Shown: one piece after another, positions 1-8,722 of the stretch
Layout of the letters: the number at the start of each line of letters is the position of its first letter
How positions within the stretch are numbered: position 1 is the first letter of the stretch
DNA from: CAZNDN01 sp964571815
GTDB lineage: Bacteria > Fibrobacterota > Chitinivibrionia > Chitinivibrionales > WJKA01
Assembly (NCBI GenBank): GCA_964571815.1
Contig: CAZNDN010000016.1
Coordinates: forward strand, 1 to 50,186
Direction of reading: 5' to 3'
Length of the DNA: 50,186 nucleotides
The notes under the pieces: model-generated
What the model saw: the letters and a program-made list of their open reading frames with translations, nothing else
Database searches by the model: none
What the model was told of the DNA's origin: nothing
Position numbers and translations under genes: made by a program

Positions 1-17
1 CCACAAGGAGGAGTTTC

Positions 18-2333
18 ATGAATACTCATCTTCTTGAAACCAACGACGTGATCCGCGGTTCGGTGACCGCGGCAAAGCCGGTGCACACGGCACCCGACTC
101 GCTCGTCCTGGAGTCATCGGCGGCGCTCAGTGCGCACAAGTCCATTTCGTCGGGCGACAGCGCCATGATGGAGCGGGCGGGCACGGCAGGGGTCGGCGGC
201 AGCGCCGGCGGGCGCGTACGAATCGATCTGCTTTCTGACACCATGCTCCGGGTCCGCTACGCCGAGGGGGAGACGATCCCCGAGAACAACACGCCCATGG
301 TTGTCGGCGCCTTCGACGGCCCCTCGTCGTCGAAATGCGACACCTCCGATACGTCGATCACGCTCAAAACCCCCCGCATGAGCGTGAAAGTCGGACTTGA
401 GCCTTTCGCTTTCGAGGTGTGCGACGGCAACGGGATGCGCCTGTGCGCGGTCGGGGGACCGGAGAAAAACAATTTCGCCTACTGGGATGCGTTCAATACG
501 GGCGTGAATCGCACCAGGGAAGGATCGCTGCCCATCGCCACCGAGTGCTTTTCGCTCCACCCCTCTGAAGCAGTCTATGGATTCGGCGAGAAATTCATCA
601 GGCTCAACAAGGTCGGCCAAACCATCGATCTTGACATGAACGACGGCCGCGGGGTGACCACGCCGCGTACCTACAAGAACATCCCCTTCTTCATGAGTAC
701 GCGCGGCTACGGCGTGTTCTTCAACCATTCGAGCCTGATGAGCTTCTGGGTGGGAAGCATGAGCGCCGTGGATATCCAGGCCGCGCTCGAAGATGATTTC
801 CTTGATTACTATATCATGACCGGTTCTCTCAAAGAGATACTGGAGCAGTACACCGGTATCACGGGCAAGGGATCGGTCCCGCCCAAGTGGAGTTTCGGCT
901 ATTGGCAAAGTAAAATATCGTACACATCGGCCGAGGAAACGCTTGCGATCGCGGAGGAGCTTCGCAGCAACGAAATCCCCTGCGATGTCATCCACCTGGA
1001 CACGCACTGGTTCGAGAAAGACTGGCTCTGCGACCTGACCTTCGACAAGGAGCGTTTCCCCGATCCCGCCGCCTACATCCGCCGGCTTGCCGACAGGGGC
1101 TTCAACCTCTCCCTCTGGCAGCTTCCGTACCTGATCGAAGGGACCCCGATCTTCCGGGAGCTGGAAAAAGTCGAGGGTTTTGTCAAACGGGCCGACGGCT
1201 CCATTTATAATATGGGAAAACTGTTGACACCTGATTTTGAAGGCGTCATGGGCTGTATCGACTTTACCAACCCCGCGGCTGTTGAGATATATCGCAGTTG
1301 GCTGGCCAAACTCTTCGACATGGGAGTCAAAGTCATCAAGACCGATTTCGGCGAGTGGGCGCCCGTGGAAGGCGTGTATCACGACGGGACGCCCGGGAGG
1401 GTGATGCACAATCTCTACCCGCTGCTGTACAACAAGATTGTCTTTGAGCTGACACGGGAGAAGACGGGCGAGGGAATCGTGTGGGCCCGTTCGGCCTGGG
1501 CCGGCAATCAGCGCTACCCGGTGCACTGGGGCGGCGACAATACGCCCAACTGGGAGAACATGCTCCCCCAGCTTCACGGAGGCCTCTCCCTGGGGATGTC
1601 GGGATTTCAATTCTGGAGTCAGGATATCGGCGGGTTCCTCGGGGATACCGGAGGGGAGCTGCTGATCCGATGGATGCAGTGGGGCGTATTTCTCTCCCAC
1701 AGCCGTATCCACGGATCGGGCATACGGGAGCTGTACCGGTTCGATCCCGAAGTAATGCGAATCTGCCGGGATTATCTGCGCCTGCGCTACCGGCTGATGC
1801 CCTATATCTACGGCTCGGCCCGCGACTGTGCCGCACGCTCGCTTCCCATGGCCCGGCCGCTGGTACTGGAGTTTCAGGACGATCCGAACGTGTGGTCCCT
1901 CTGCGACCAGTACCTTTTCGGCGACAGTCTGATGCCGGCGCCGATCACCGAACCGGGCACCTCCCGCCGCGTCTACCTCCCGGAGGGTCTGTGGGTCGAC
2001 TGGTGGAGCGGCGCCCGTCTGGAGGGTCCGGGATGGATCGACGTCACGGCTGACATCGAAACATTGCCCCTTTACGTGCGCGAAGGCACCCTGATACCTC
2101 TGGGACCGGTGATGAATTACGTGGACGAGAAGCCAACCAATGAAATCGAGCTGCGTGTAGCGCCGTTTTCCGGCGACGGGAAATCATCCTTCACGGTACC
2201 ATTGGACACGGGGGATGTTACGGTCGAGTACGAATCCGCGGGCGGAACGCACACGGTGCGCATCGGGAAAACCGATGCTCGCTTCACGGTCGTGCCGTGG
2301 GGCGGCGTGAAACCGAAGATCGAGCAGGCATAG
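18..2333 (+). CDS. GH31 family alpha-glycosidase (alpha-xylosidase YicI type)
   Basis: Retaining alpha-glycosidase of glycoside hydrolase family 31, most like alpha-xylosidase YicI, which removes alpha-xylosyl units from xyloglucan-type oligosaccharides. Visible family marks are the nucleophile motif VIKTDFGEW (Asp near residue 443), the acid/base region WGGDNTPNWENM (Asp near 507) and the substrate-pocket segment HLDTHWFEKDWLCDLTFD. At 771 residues it is close to the usual length. The first 65 residues are low-complexity, with no signal peptide, so the enzyme is probably cytoplasmic and acts on imported oligosaccharides. The ATG is set by AAGGAGG seven bases upstream. It converges on galE. 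Specificity (xylosidase or glucosidase) cannot be fixed by eye; family assignment is secure. Confidence 0.93.
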   Translation: MNTHLLETNDVIRGSVTAAKPVHTAPDSLVLESSAALSAHKSISSGDSAMMERAGTAGVGGSAGGRVRIDLLSDTMLRVRYAEGETIPENNTPMVVGAFDGPSSSKCDTSDTSITLKTPRMSVKVGLEPFAFEVCDGNGMRLCAVGGPEKNNFAYWDAFNTGVNRTREGSLPIATECFSLHPSEAVYGFGEKFIRLNKVGQTIDLDMNDGRGVTTPRTYKNIPFFMSTRGYGVFFNHSSLMSFWVGSMSAVDIQAALEDDFLDYYIMTGSLKEILEQYTGITGKGSVPPKWSFGYWQSKISYTSAEETLAIAEELRSNEIPCDVIHLDTHWFEKDWLCDLTFDKERFPDPAAYIRRLADRGFNLSLWQLPYLIEGTPIFRELEKVEGFVKRADGSIYNMGKLLTPDFEGVMGCIDFTNPAAVEIYRSWLAKLFDMGVKVIKTDFGEWAPVEGVYHDGTPGRVMHNLYPLLYNKIVFELTREKTGEGIVWARSAWAGNQRYPVHWGGDNTPNWENMLPQLHGGLSLGMSGFQFWSQDIGGFLGDTGGELLIRWMQWGVFLSHSRIHGSGIRELYRFDPEVMRICRDYLRLRYRLMPYIYGSARDCAARSLPMARPLVLEFQDDPNVWSLCDQYLFGDSLMPAPITEPGTSRRVYLPEGLWVDWWSGARLEGPGWIDVTADIETLPLYVREGTLIPLGPVMNYVDEKPTNEIELRVAPFSGDGKSSFTVPLDTGDVTVEYESAGGTHTVRIGKTDARFTVVPWGGVKPKIEQA

Positions 2334-2341
2334 CCGGCTCC

Positions 2342-2385
2342 GAGCCGCGGCTCCCGGGAACGGGCGCCGCGGCTTGCTTCCCGGG
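2342..2385. terminator. possible bidirectional hairpin between converging genes
   Basis: Between the GH31 stop and the galE stop lie a 12-bp palindrome (GAGCCGCGGCTC, 2342-2353) and an 8-bp inverted repeat (CCCGGGAA at 2353-2360, TTCCCGGG at 2378-2385). The position between convergent genes fits a terminator, but neither side has a T-tract. Confidence 0.3.
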
Positions 2386-2440
2386 ACATCGTTCCAGGAC
2401 GTTTCCGCGGCCGGGAACCGTGTCCCCGGCGCAGGCAGGC

Positions 2441-3427
2441 TCAGGAGTGGTCGGCGGCATCGAGACTCTTGTATACCTCCCACATGGAGGCAATCACCGT
2501 GTCCACGTCGCTGCACTCAGCCTTCCATCCCAGCTTTTCATGGGCTTTCTTCGACGAAGCGATCAGTTTTGCGGGATCGCCGGGACGACGGCCGACCACC
2601 CTGGCCGGGATGGGCTTGCCGGTGATTCGCCGTGCGGCATCGATCATCTCCTTCACGCTCACGCCCGACTGACTCCCCAGGTTGACCACCACCTGCTCCC
2701 CGCGGCCTTCAAGCCGCTCCAACGCCCGCACGTGTGCGTCGGCCAGATCGCTCACGTGAACGTAGTCCCGCACACAGGTGCCGTCCCTGGTATCGTAGTC
2801 TTCGCCGAAAATCTCCATGCCGGGCCGCCGGCCGATCGCCACTTCCATGACAATCGGCATGAGATTGGCCGTCTTGCGTTCCACGCCGCGAATGCGCCCT
2901 TGCCGATCGTAGCCTACGGCGTTGAAGTAACGGAGTGCGGCGTAGCCGATTCCCCGCAGTTGGGCATACCAGTGCAGGAGCCGTTCGATTTCAAGCTTCG
3001 TAAACCCGTAGAAGTTTTCAGGCTCCAGCGGATGGCTCTCATCGATCGGCAGGCAGGTCGGCGACCCGTACACGGCGGCCGATGAAGAGAAGACCACGCG
3101 GGGAATACCGGCCTTGACCGTTGCATTGAGCAGGTTGATCGTCCCGCTGAGGTTGTTGACGGCATACTTTTCGGGCTCGGTCATGGACTCGCCCGCCGCC
3201 TTGAACGCCGCAAGGTGCACGATCCCGTCGTACTTGCCGTCCAGCGCCCGCCCCAGCGCCGCTTCATCGAGAATCGTTCCTTCGATAAAATCGGCTTCCC
3301 CGAACAGATTCTCCCGGCATCCGGTCGACAAGTCGTCAAAAACCGCCGGCTCGTGCCCCCGGTCCAGCAGGGCGCGCACCACGTGACTGCCGATATACCC
3401 CGCTCCCCCAACGACCATTATTCTCAT
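2441..3427 (-). CDS. galE: UDP-glucose 4-epimerase
   Basis: Interconverts UDP-glucose and UDP-galactose (Leloir pathway, surface-glycan precursors). It is an extended short-chain dehydrogenase: the NAD-binding GGAGYIGSH is at residues 7-15, then the catalytic FSSSAAVYG and Y-G-F-T-K (YxxxK) motifs. The 328-residue length is typical of GalE. The ATG at 3427 overlaps the stop of the upstream S1-domain gene (ATGA), so the two are probably translationally coupled; the frame is open further upstream but that part is antisense-like and not conserved. It is the last gene of the long minus-strand operon. A related epimerase (UDP-xylose/arabinose type) is possible but less likely. Confidence 0.92.
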   Translation of the reverse strand: MRIMVVGGAGYIGSHVVRALLDRGHEPAVFDDLSTGCRENLFGEADFIEGTILDEAALGRALDGKYDGIVHLAAFKAAGESMTEPEKYAVNNLSGTINLLNATVKAGIPRVVFSSSAAVYGSPTCLPIDESHPLEPENFYGFTKLEIERLLHWYAQLRGIGYAALRYFNAVGYDRQGRIRGVERKTANLMPIVMEVAIGRRPGMEIFGEDYDTRDGTCVRDYVHVSDLADAHVRALERLEGRGEQVVVNLGSQSGVSVKEMIDAARRITGKPIPARVVGRRPGDPAKLIASSKKAHEKLGWKAECSDVDTVIASMWEVYKSLDAADHS

Positions 3428-4926
3428 TGTTCTTCCTTCCTCTCCCGCAGTGCATCCTTGAGCGCCTGCCCGAACTCCGACATGGAGCCCGAGGGGCCCT
3501 TTTCCCTGCCTGAAGTTTTCTCTCGAATGTAGTCCTTTGCCCGGTCTTCCGCCTCCGCCTTCTCTTTCATACCGAGGGAAAGCCCGATTCGACGCTGGTC
3601 CATGTCGATGGAGTCGATACCCACGTCGACGGTATCTCCCACCTTGATTGCGTCCTTGCGGTCGGATGCGATATTGCCGTGCACGAGCAGTCCGGTCACC
3701 CCCTCCTGAAGATCGACGAAATAGCCGTACCGGGCCTGGCTCGCTACCGTGCCGCGCACGACCGAGCCCACGGGCATGCGCTGGGGAAGGTCTTTCCACG
3801 GGTCTCCTTCGACGTCCTTCAGACTCAGCCCGATCTCGCGTTTGTCGGGATCCACCGACAGTACCGTGACCGTTACCTGTTGACCCACCTGGACCACGTC
3901 CCGGGGATGCCGTACGCGCCGGGCCCAGGACATCTCCGAGATATGCACCAGCCCTTCCACACCCGGAACAAGCCTGACAAAGGCGCCGAAATCGGCCAGC
4001 CGCGTGACCTCGCCCTCAACCCGGGAGCCCACCTGAAATTTCTGCTCCACATCAAGCCACGGGTCCCCCTTCGCCTGCCGAACGGAAAGGGACACCTTGG
4101 AATCTCTCAGCGGGTCTTTCTTCTCCACCCCGAGTACCACGCATTTCACTTCGTCCCCCACCGAGTACTCATCCTCAAGCTTCTCCACCCGCTCCCACGA
4201 AACCTCCGAGATGTGCGCAAGTCCCTCGACCGCGCCCAGGTCGACGAAAAGCCCGTAGGGCGCTATACGAGTAATACGGCCCGTGTGGATGGTTCTCGAT
4301 TCGGCATCCGCGGTCAGGGCATCCAGCGCCTTCTCCAGGTCTTCTTCGAGCAACGGGATGCGGCTCAGGACGATATTCCGGCCCCCTTCGGCAATACGGC
4401 TGATCACGAAGGTCAGGCTCTTGCCGAAATAGCCGTTGAGATCCTTGACATATTTTATCTCCACCTGCGACGCGGGACAGAAGGCGCGGTGGCCCATGAT
4501 CTTGACGGTCAGGCCGCCCTTGTTGATGCCGGTGACTTTGCCCTGCACGGGCACCTTCTGCTTTGCCGCCTCGCGCAGTTCCCCGATACCCGCCTGATAG
4601 CCTTCAAGCGACCTTGACAGCACCAGCTCCCCCTGCTCGTCGGAGACCAGATACCCCTGGACTTCATCACCCGGCCCGACCGCAACGTTGCCGTCGTCGC
4701 CCAGCAGCTCACCGCGTTTCATTATCGCCTCGTTCTTGGCCCCGATATCGATAAACACGAAATCCTTGCCCACGCGGGCTACCGTGCCCGAGACCCGGGC
4801 GCCTTTCCGGAACTGTTTTACCCCGGATGTCCCCTGCTTCTCGATCATATCCATCAGCCGCTGCTGAGCCTCTCCTTCGGCGCCCTTTTCATCGAAGAAG
4901 CTGTCGTGGTTTCGCTCCTGCATCAT
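3424..4926 (-). CDS. rpsA: S1 RNA-binding-domain protein, ribosomal protein S1-like
   Basis: RNA-binding protein of about 500 residues with five recognisable S1 (OB-fold) repeats, roughly at 40-110, 125-195, 212-285, 300-372 and 388-455. The later repeats carry typical signatures such as YGLFVDLGAVEGLAHISE and FGAFVRLVPGVEGLVHISE. Bacterial S1 binds mRNA on the 30S subunit; many have six repeats, so this is a five-repeat version. The start is the double ATG at 4926/4921, preceded by GAGAGGAG. It lies 17 bases after a spermidine synthase gene and overlaps galE. A stand-alone S1-domain regulator rather than the ribosomal protein cannot be excluded; a second S1 gene elsewhere in the genome would decide. 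Confidence 0.8.
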   Translation of the reverse strand: MMQERNHDSFFDEKGAEGEAQQRLMDMIEKQGTSGVKQFRKGARVSGTVARVGKDFVFIDIGAKNEAIMKRGELLGDDGNVAVGPGDEVQGYLVSDEQGELVLSRSLEGYQAGIGELREAAKQKVPVQGKVTGINKGGLTVKIMGHRAFCPASQVEIKYVKDLNGYFGKSLTFVISRIAEGGRNIVLSRIPLLEEDLEKALDALTADAESRTIHTGRITRIAPYGLFVDLGAVEGLAHISEVSWERVEKLEDEYSVGDEVKCVVLGVEKKDPLRDSKVSLSVRQAKGDPWLDVEQKFQVGSRVEGEVTRLADFGAFVRLVPGVEGLVHISEMSWARRVRHPRDVVQVGQQVTVTVLSVDPDKREIGLSLKDVEGDPWKDLPQRMPVGSVVRGTVASQARYGYFVDLQEGVTGLLVHGNIASDRKDAIKVGDTVDVGIDSIDMDQRRIGLSLGMKEKAEAEDRAKDYIREKTSGREKGPSGSMSEFGQALKDALRERKEEQ

Positions 4927-4943
4927 CCTCTCCTCTCGTGTAA

Positions 4944-5834
4944 TCAGCCCTGGACTATATCCGTTACGTTCCGGGGCAGCAGTGCCGCCCCTTCGTGCAC
5001 CTGGTCGTTGTAATAGCGGCACCTGTCCGCCGACGCCCGGTAACGGTCCCGATCGAATCGCTGGAGCACCTCCGGGGCATCGGTCGCGGCAAGAAAGCTG
5101 CACGTACCGCCGGGAAACGACGGGAGCGTGCAGAGGTACGGCCGTGTTGCGGCAAACACGGCCGACACGTGCGCGTGTGTGCCCCGAAGTACCTCCGGAC
5201 GCACTGTGGGCGAATCGGTCTGGAAAACCGCGATCCCTCCCTCTCGCAGGTGATCGGCGACACTTCGGAAGAACGACGCCGTCTCCAGGGTCTGCACCGG
5301 GCCGCCCGGATCGTATGAATCCACGAAAATCACATCCCAGGACTCGCCTGAGGATTCCAGGAGTTCCGCACCGTCTCCGATCACGACGTTGGTCCTGGGG
5401 TCGGCGAAACCGGCGGAAAGTGCCGGAAAGTGCTTTTCGACCGTCTCCTTGACCAATGCATCGATTTCAAAAACCGTCACCTCACCCACACACTTATGTT
5501 TGAGTACCTCACGCACGCAGCCTCCATCCCCTCCGCCGACCACACAGACCCTGGCCGGCGCGGGATGCATCAGCATGGCCGGGTGAGTAATCATCTCGTG
5601 ATACACATGCTCGTCACTCTCCGTAAGCACAATCGTTCCTCCCAGCACCAGCACCCGTCCGTACCCGTACGTATCAAACACTTCGATCTTCTGAAACGGG
5701 CTTGCCTCGCAGTACACTGCGTGCCGAGCCTTCACCGTCAGCCCCGCGACCCCGTCAATTAGACACTGCAGCCACAAAGATGACTGCCCTCCCCGCGAGG
5801 AACTTCCCCCCGGCGTTGCCGCTGTCCGTGTCAT
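4944..5834 (-). CDS. speE: spermidine synthase family aminopropyltransferase (copy 1)
   Basis: Transfers the aminopropyl group of decarboxylated S-adenosylmethionine to a diamine or polyamine acceptor. The N-terminal beta region holds SPFQKIEVFDT; the methyltransferase-like fold follows with VVGGGDGGCVREVLKH, an acidic strand end (VTVFEIDALV) and the acceptor-side VIFVDSYDPGGP. At 296 residues it has the usual length. The ATG at 5834 is preceded by GGAAGGAG at good spacing, 18 bases after the decarboxylase gene. A second paralogue lies two genes upstream, so one may make spermidine and the other spermine, thermospermine or another triamine. Acceptor preference cannot be read from sequence by eye. 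Confidence 0.9.
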   Translation of the reverse strand: MTRTAATPGGSSSRGGQSSLWLQCLIDGVAGLTVKARHAVYCEASPFQKIEVFDTYGYGRVLVLGGTIVLTESDEHVYHEMITHPAMLMHPAPARVCVVGGGDGGCVREVLKHKCVGEVTVFEIDALVKETVEKHFPALSAGFADPRTNVVIGDGAELLESSGESWDVIFVDSYDPGGPVQTLETASFFRSVADHLREGGIAVFQTDSPTVRPEVLRGTHAHVSAVFAATRPYLCTLPSFPGGTCSFLAATDAPEVLQRFDRDRYRASADRCRYYNDQVHEGAALLPRNVTDIVQG

Positions 5835-5852
5835 TACCGCGCTCCTTCCCGC

Positions 5853-6953
5853 CTAATCGACCGCTATGAGCCGCGCTTTTGCAAACCCGTTGAAGGTGGA
5901 CGCACTTGCGCTTGTGTAGGCTCCCATGGAACCGAAAAGAATGATGTCCCCGATCTCCAGCTCCGGCAGTGGAATGTTCTCGTGCACGATATCAAACGAA
6001 TCGCACGTGGGACCGGCCAGGGTGGAGTTGTAAGCCGTGCCCCTGCGCGGCACCGTGAAAGGGTATCGGGCATGGTCGAACACCTTACCCGAAAACGACC
6101 CGTACAAGCCTTCATCGAGATAATACCACCTCACCCCTTCCCGGCGTGCCTTGCCGATCACCTTCGCGGCGAGCGTCACCGCCGGGCCGCTCAGGTACCG
6201 GCCGGGTTCGGCAACCACCCGATAGCCGGCAAAGAACCGTTCGAGGTATTCCACAATGGGACGGCAGAAAGGGCCGATTGCCGGGACCTCCCTGAGGTAG
6301 TCGATGGGGAACCCGCCGCCGATATTGATGATGCTCAGAGCCGTTCCCGATACCGCGGCTTTGCGGCAGATATCCCGGCAATACTCAAGCGCCTCGATGA
6401 ATTTCAGAGGGTTCTCGTTCTGCGAGCCGGCATGAAAACTGAGTCCCGCAACCGCAAGCCCGAGCTTCCGTGCTTTCCGGATCAATGCAAAGGCCCGCGT
6501 CGGATTGACGCCGAACTTGTGAGAAAGGTTCACCTGTGCCGATGGGTTCTGGATACTGATACGCACGAGGAGTTGGACATCACTCCGGAACGGGACGAAC
6601 TTGTTCAGCTCGAATTCGTTGTCTACGGTGAAGAGGGTTATTCCGAATTGCAGTGCGGTTTCGATCTGTGCAGCCGTCTTGACGGGATGGCTGTGCAGGC
6701 AGCGGTCGGCCGTAATTCCCCGGGCCGCGACCGCTTCCACCTCCCCACCGGTCGACACGTCGAAGAATGCCCCTTCCTCCTGAAGCACGGCAAGGAGCTC
6801 CGGTGCGGGATTCGACTTGACCGCATAGTAGAGGTCGACGCCGGGGAGTGCCGAGCGCAGCGATCGGTATCGCTCCCTGAGGATACCCGGAAACAGAAGC
6901 AGAAGGGGGGTCCCGTGCTCCCGCGAAAGTTTCACTGCCCGAGCATACTCCAT
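5853..6953 (-). CDS. PLP-dependent ornithine (or lysine/ornithine) decarboxylase, fold-type III
   Basis: Alanine-racemase-fold decarboxylase that makes putrescine from ornithine (or cadaverine from lysine). The PLP lysine lies in YYAVKSNP (Lys46), the glycine-rich phosphate loop is INIGGGFP, and the dimer-interface catalytic motif GPTCDSFD (Cys317, Asp318) is intact. The sequence YYLDEGLYGSFSG is typical of the eukaryotic-type ODC group, as opposed to the large fold-type I SpeC. At 366 residues it is slightly short but complete. The ATG at 6953 has GGAG upstream. It sits between two aminopropyltransferases and downstream of speD, so ornithine decarboxylation is the natural job; arginine or carboxynorspermidine decarboxylase relatives are less likely. 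Confidence 0.88.
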   Translation of the reverse strand: MEYARAVKLSREHGTPLLLLFPGILRERYRSLRSALPGVDLYYAVKSNPAPELLAVLQEEGAFFDVSTGGEVEAVAARGITADRCLHSHPVKTAAQIETALQFGITLFTVDNEFELNKFVPFRSDVQLLVRISIQNPSAQVNLSHKFGVNPTRAFALIRKARKLGLAVAGLSFHAGSQNENPLKFIEALEYCRDICRKAAVSGTALSIINIGGGFPIDYLREVPAIGPFCRPIVEYLERFFAGYRVVAEPGRYLSGPAVTLAAKVIGKARREGVRWYYLDEGLYGSFSGKVFDHARYPFTVPRRGTAYNSTLAGPTCDSFDIVHENIPLPELEIGDIILFGSMGAYTSASASTFNGFAKARLIAVD

Positions 6954-6991
6954 GTGTTTTTCTCCGGCGCGGCCGGCCGTTTCCCAACCGA

Positions 6992-7927
6992 TCAGCCGGC
7001 CTCACGCTCTCCGGTGAATTCATCGGGAAAGTCGGGATTGCCGTCGGTGATAATTTTCGGCCGACCGGCAAGAATTCGCTCGATGTACGGATACGGCGTC
7101 AGCATCGCGCGGTGCGTCGCGCCGTTATACACGTTAAGCTCGTCGATACCATACCGTGCGAGTCTGCGATCCACGGTCGACGGTCTGACGGACCGGGGAT
7201 CGGAGGCTCCGGAGCTGATACAAATCGACCAGAGGACCGCGTACATTTGGATATAGAGATACAGGGGCGCCACGACCCCGTAGACTTTCCCGAGCGTGCC
7301 GGCGATACAGTTGAAGGCGACGGGCCGGGCGATCGGCGACTCGGAGTGCATCACGAAGATACCCTCGGGCCCCCGCAGCGAACGCCGCACGGCCGCGAAG
7401 AACTCTTTCGTATACAGCATTTTCGACGGGCCGAGGGGGTCGGTCATATCCATAATCACAACATCGAACTCGTTTTCCCTCAACTCGACGAATTTGCGAC
7501 CGTCGGTGAAATTCAACCGCACCCGTGGATCGTCGAACGCACCGCGGTTGACCGACGAGAGGTATTCACGCGAAAACCGCACCACATCTTCGTCAAGCTC
7601 GGCAAAATGCACGGTCCGTACACAGGGATACCGCAGCACCTCACGCAGGATACCGCCGTCACCGCCCCCGATCACCAGCACATCGCGCGGCCGGGGATGC
7701 GTACACATGGCCGGATGCACCATCGGCTCATGGTACTGGTAATCGTTCTTCTCGACCACCTGCGTGATGTTGTCAAGGAGCAATGTCTTGCCGAATTCGT
7801 GCGTGTCGACCAGTTCGATCTTCTGAAACCTGGTCTTCCCCTTGTAGAGCGTCTCTCGAATCGTATAGTAGAAACCGAAATGGGGATTCAGTCCCTCCTT
7901 GAACACTCGCGGTCCTGCACTACTCAC
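6992..7927 (-). CDS. speE: spermidine synthase family aminopropyltransferase (copy 2)
   Basis: Second aminopropyltransferase, 311 residues. It has the TRFQKIELVDT entry strand, VLVIGGGDGGILREVLRY, VHFAELDEDVV and VVIMDMTDPLGPSKMLYT, the last being the usual acceptor-site region. The start is a GTG at 7927, chosen because GAGGAG lies seven bases before it; the open frame upstream overlaps speD and looks like antisense noise. It follows speD by 13 bases, so decarboxylated AdoMet supply and use are co-transcribed. It diverges clearly from copy 1 (different N and C termini, an extra C-terminal tail), which argues for a different acceptor and against a recent duplication. Confidence 0.9.
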   Translation of the reverse strand: MSSAGPRVFKEGLNPHFGFYYTIRETLYKGKTRFQKIELVDTHEFGKTLLLDNITQVVEKNDYQYHEPMVHPAMCTHPRPRDVLVIGGGDGGILREVLRYPCVRTVHFAELDEDVVRFSREYLSSVNRGAFDDPRVRLNFTDGRKFVELRENEFDVVIMDMTDPLGPSKMLYTKEFFAAVRRSLRGPEGIFVMHSESPIARPVAFNCIAGTLGKVYGVVAPLYLYIQMYAVLWSICISSGASDPRSVRPSTVDRRLARYGIDELNVYNGATHRAMLTPYPYIERILAGRPKIITDGNPDFPDEFTGEREAG

Positions 7928-7940
7928 GTGTATGCGCTCC

Positions 7941-8720
7941 TCAGGAATGGTAGATATTTTTGCACTGATAGATCTCCTGCATCTCCCGCTTGAGCATCTT
8001 GCGAACCCTGGTCCGCGCCGACGGCGAAAGGTTTTCGCTTTCGTGCCCGAACAGGTAGTTTTCGAAATCGAACTTCTTGACAATCATTTTGGTGTGGAAG
8101 ATGTTGTCGGAGACGATATTGATATCGTAGGCGTTGTATTTGCCCAGGATTTCATCGGAGATGTAGTCCTGAATCGAGGTGATATCGTGGTCGATATACA
8201 CCTTGCCCCCGTGCACATCCCGGGTAAAGCCCCTCACACGGTAGTCCATCTGCACGATATCGGAGTCGAAACTGTCGATCAGACTGTCAAGAGCGCGCAG
8301 GGGTGAAATCATACCGCACGTGGACACATCGATATCGACCCTGAAGGTGGATATCCCGTTCTGGGAGTTGCTTTCCGGATAGGTATGGATGGCGATATGG
8401 CTCTTGTCCAGATGCGCGGCGGCATGCAACGGAATCGGTCCGTGCTCGAATTCGTTGATCAGTACGGTGACACTCGCCCCACGGGGGTCGTAATCCTGGG
8501 TGGACATGTTGATAATCTTCGCCCGGATAATCCTCGTGACTTCTTCGACGATAGCCTGCAGCTTCCTGGAGTTGTACGCTTCGTCCACATACTCCAGATA
8601 ATCTTCCTGCGAAGCCTTCGAGCGAGCATAGCAGATATCGTAAATATTGAAACTCAGCGATTTGGTCAGGTTGTTGAAGCCCTGAAGCTTGATTTTCTTT
8701 CCTCTGCATTTGTTTATCAT
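7941..8720 (-). CDS. speD: S-adenosylmethionine decarboxylase proenzyme
   Basis: Pyruvoyl enzyme that decarboxylates AdoMet to the aminopropyl donor for polyamines. It closely follows the Escherichia coli SpeD pattern: LQGFNNLTKSLSFNIYDICY near the N terminus, the self-cleavage site HLDKSH (Ser107 becomes pyruvoyl) and STCG with the catalytic cysteine (Cys135). The 259-residue length matches the long gamma-proteobacterial class, not the short archaeal/Bacillus class. ATG 8720 is preferred over an in-frame GTG at 8726 because AAGGGG lies seven bases before it. It overlaps or abuts the regulator gene upstream and feeds the aminopropyltransferase 13 bases downstream. Confidence 0.96.
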   Translation of the reverse strand: MINKCRGKKIKLQGFNNLTKSLSFNIYDICYARSKASQEDYLEYVDEAYNSRKLQAIVEEVTRIIRAKIINMSTQDYDPRGASVTVLINEFEHGPIPLHAAAHLDKSHIAIHTYPESNSQNGISTFRVDIDVSTCGMISPLRALDSLIDSFDSDIVQMDYRVRGFTRDVHGGKVYIDHDITSIQDYISDEILGKYNAYDINIVSDNIFHTKMIVKKFDFENYLFGHESENLSPSARTRVRKMLKREMQEIYQCKNIYHS

Positions 8721-8722
8721 TC

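Noticed and set aside
114..1712. Long minus-strand open frame of 532 codons inside the GH31 gene
   Set aside because: It is antisense to a gene with clear catalytic motifs; the translation is His/Arg/Gly-rich with no family pattern, an effect of GC-rich third positions.
2297..3085. Plus-strand frame of 262 codons opposite galE
   Set aside because: Antisense of galE; no recognisable domain.
5982..7256. Plus-strand open frame of 424 codons across the decarboxylase and synthase genes
   Set aside because: It is antisense to two well-identified genes and has no motif or ribosome site.
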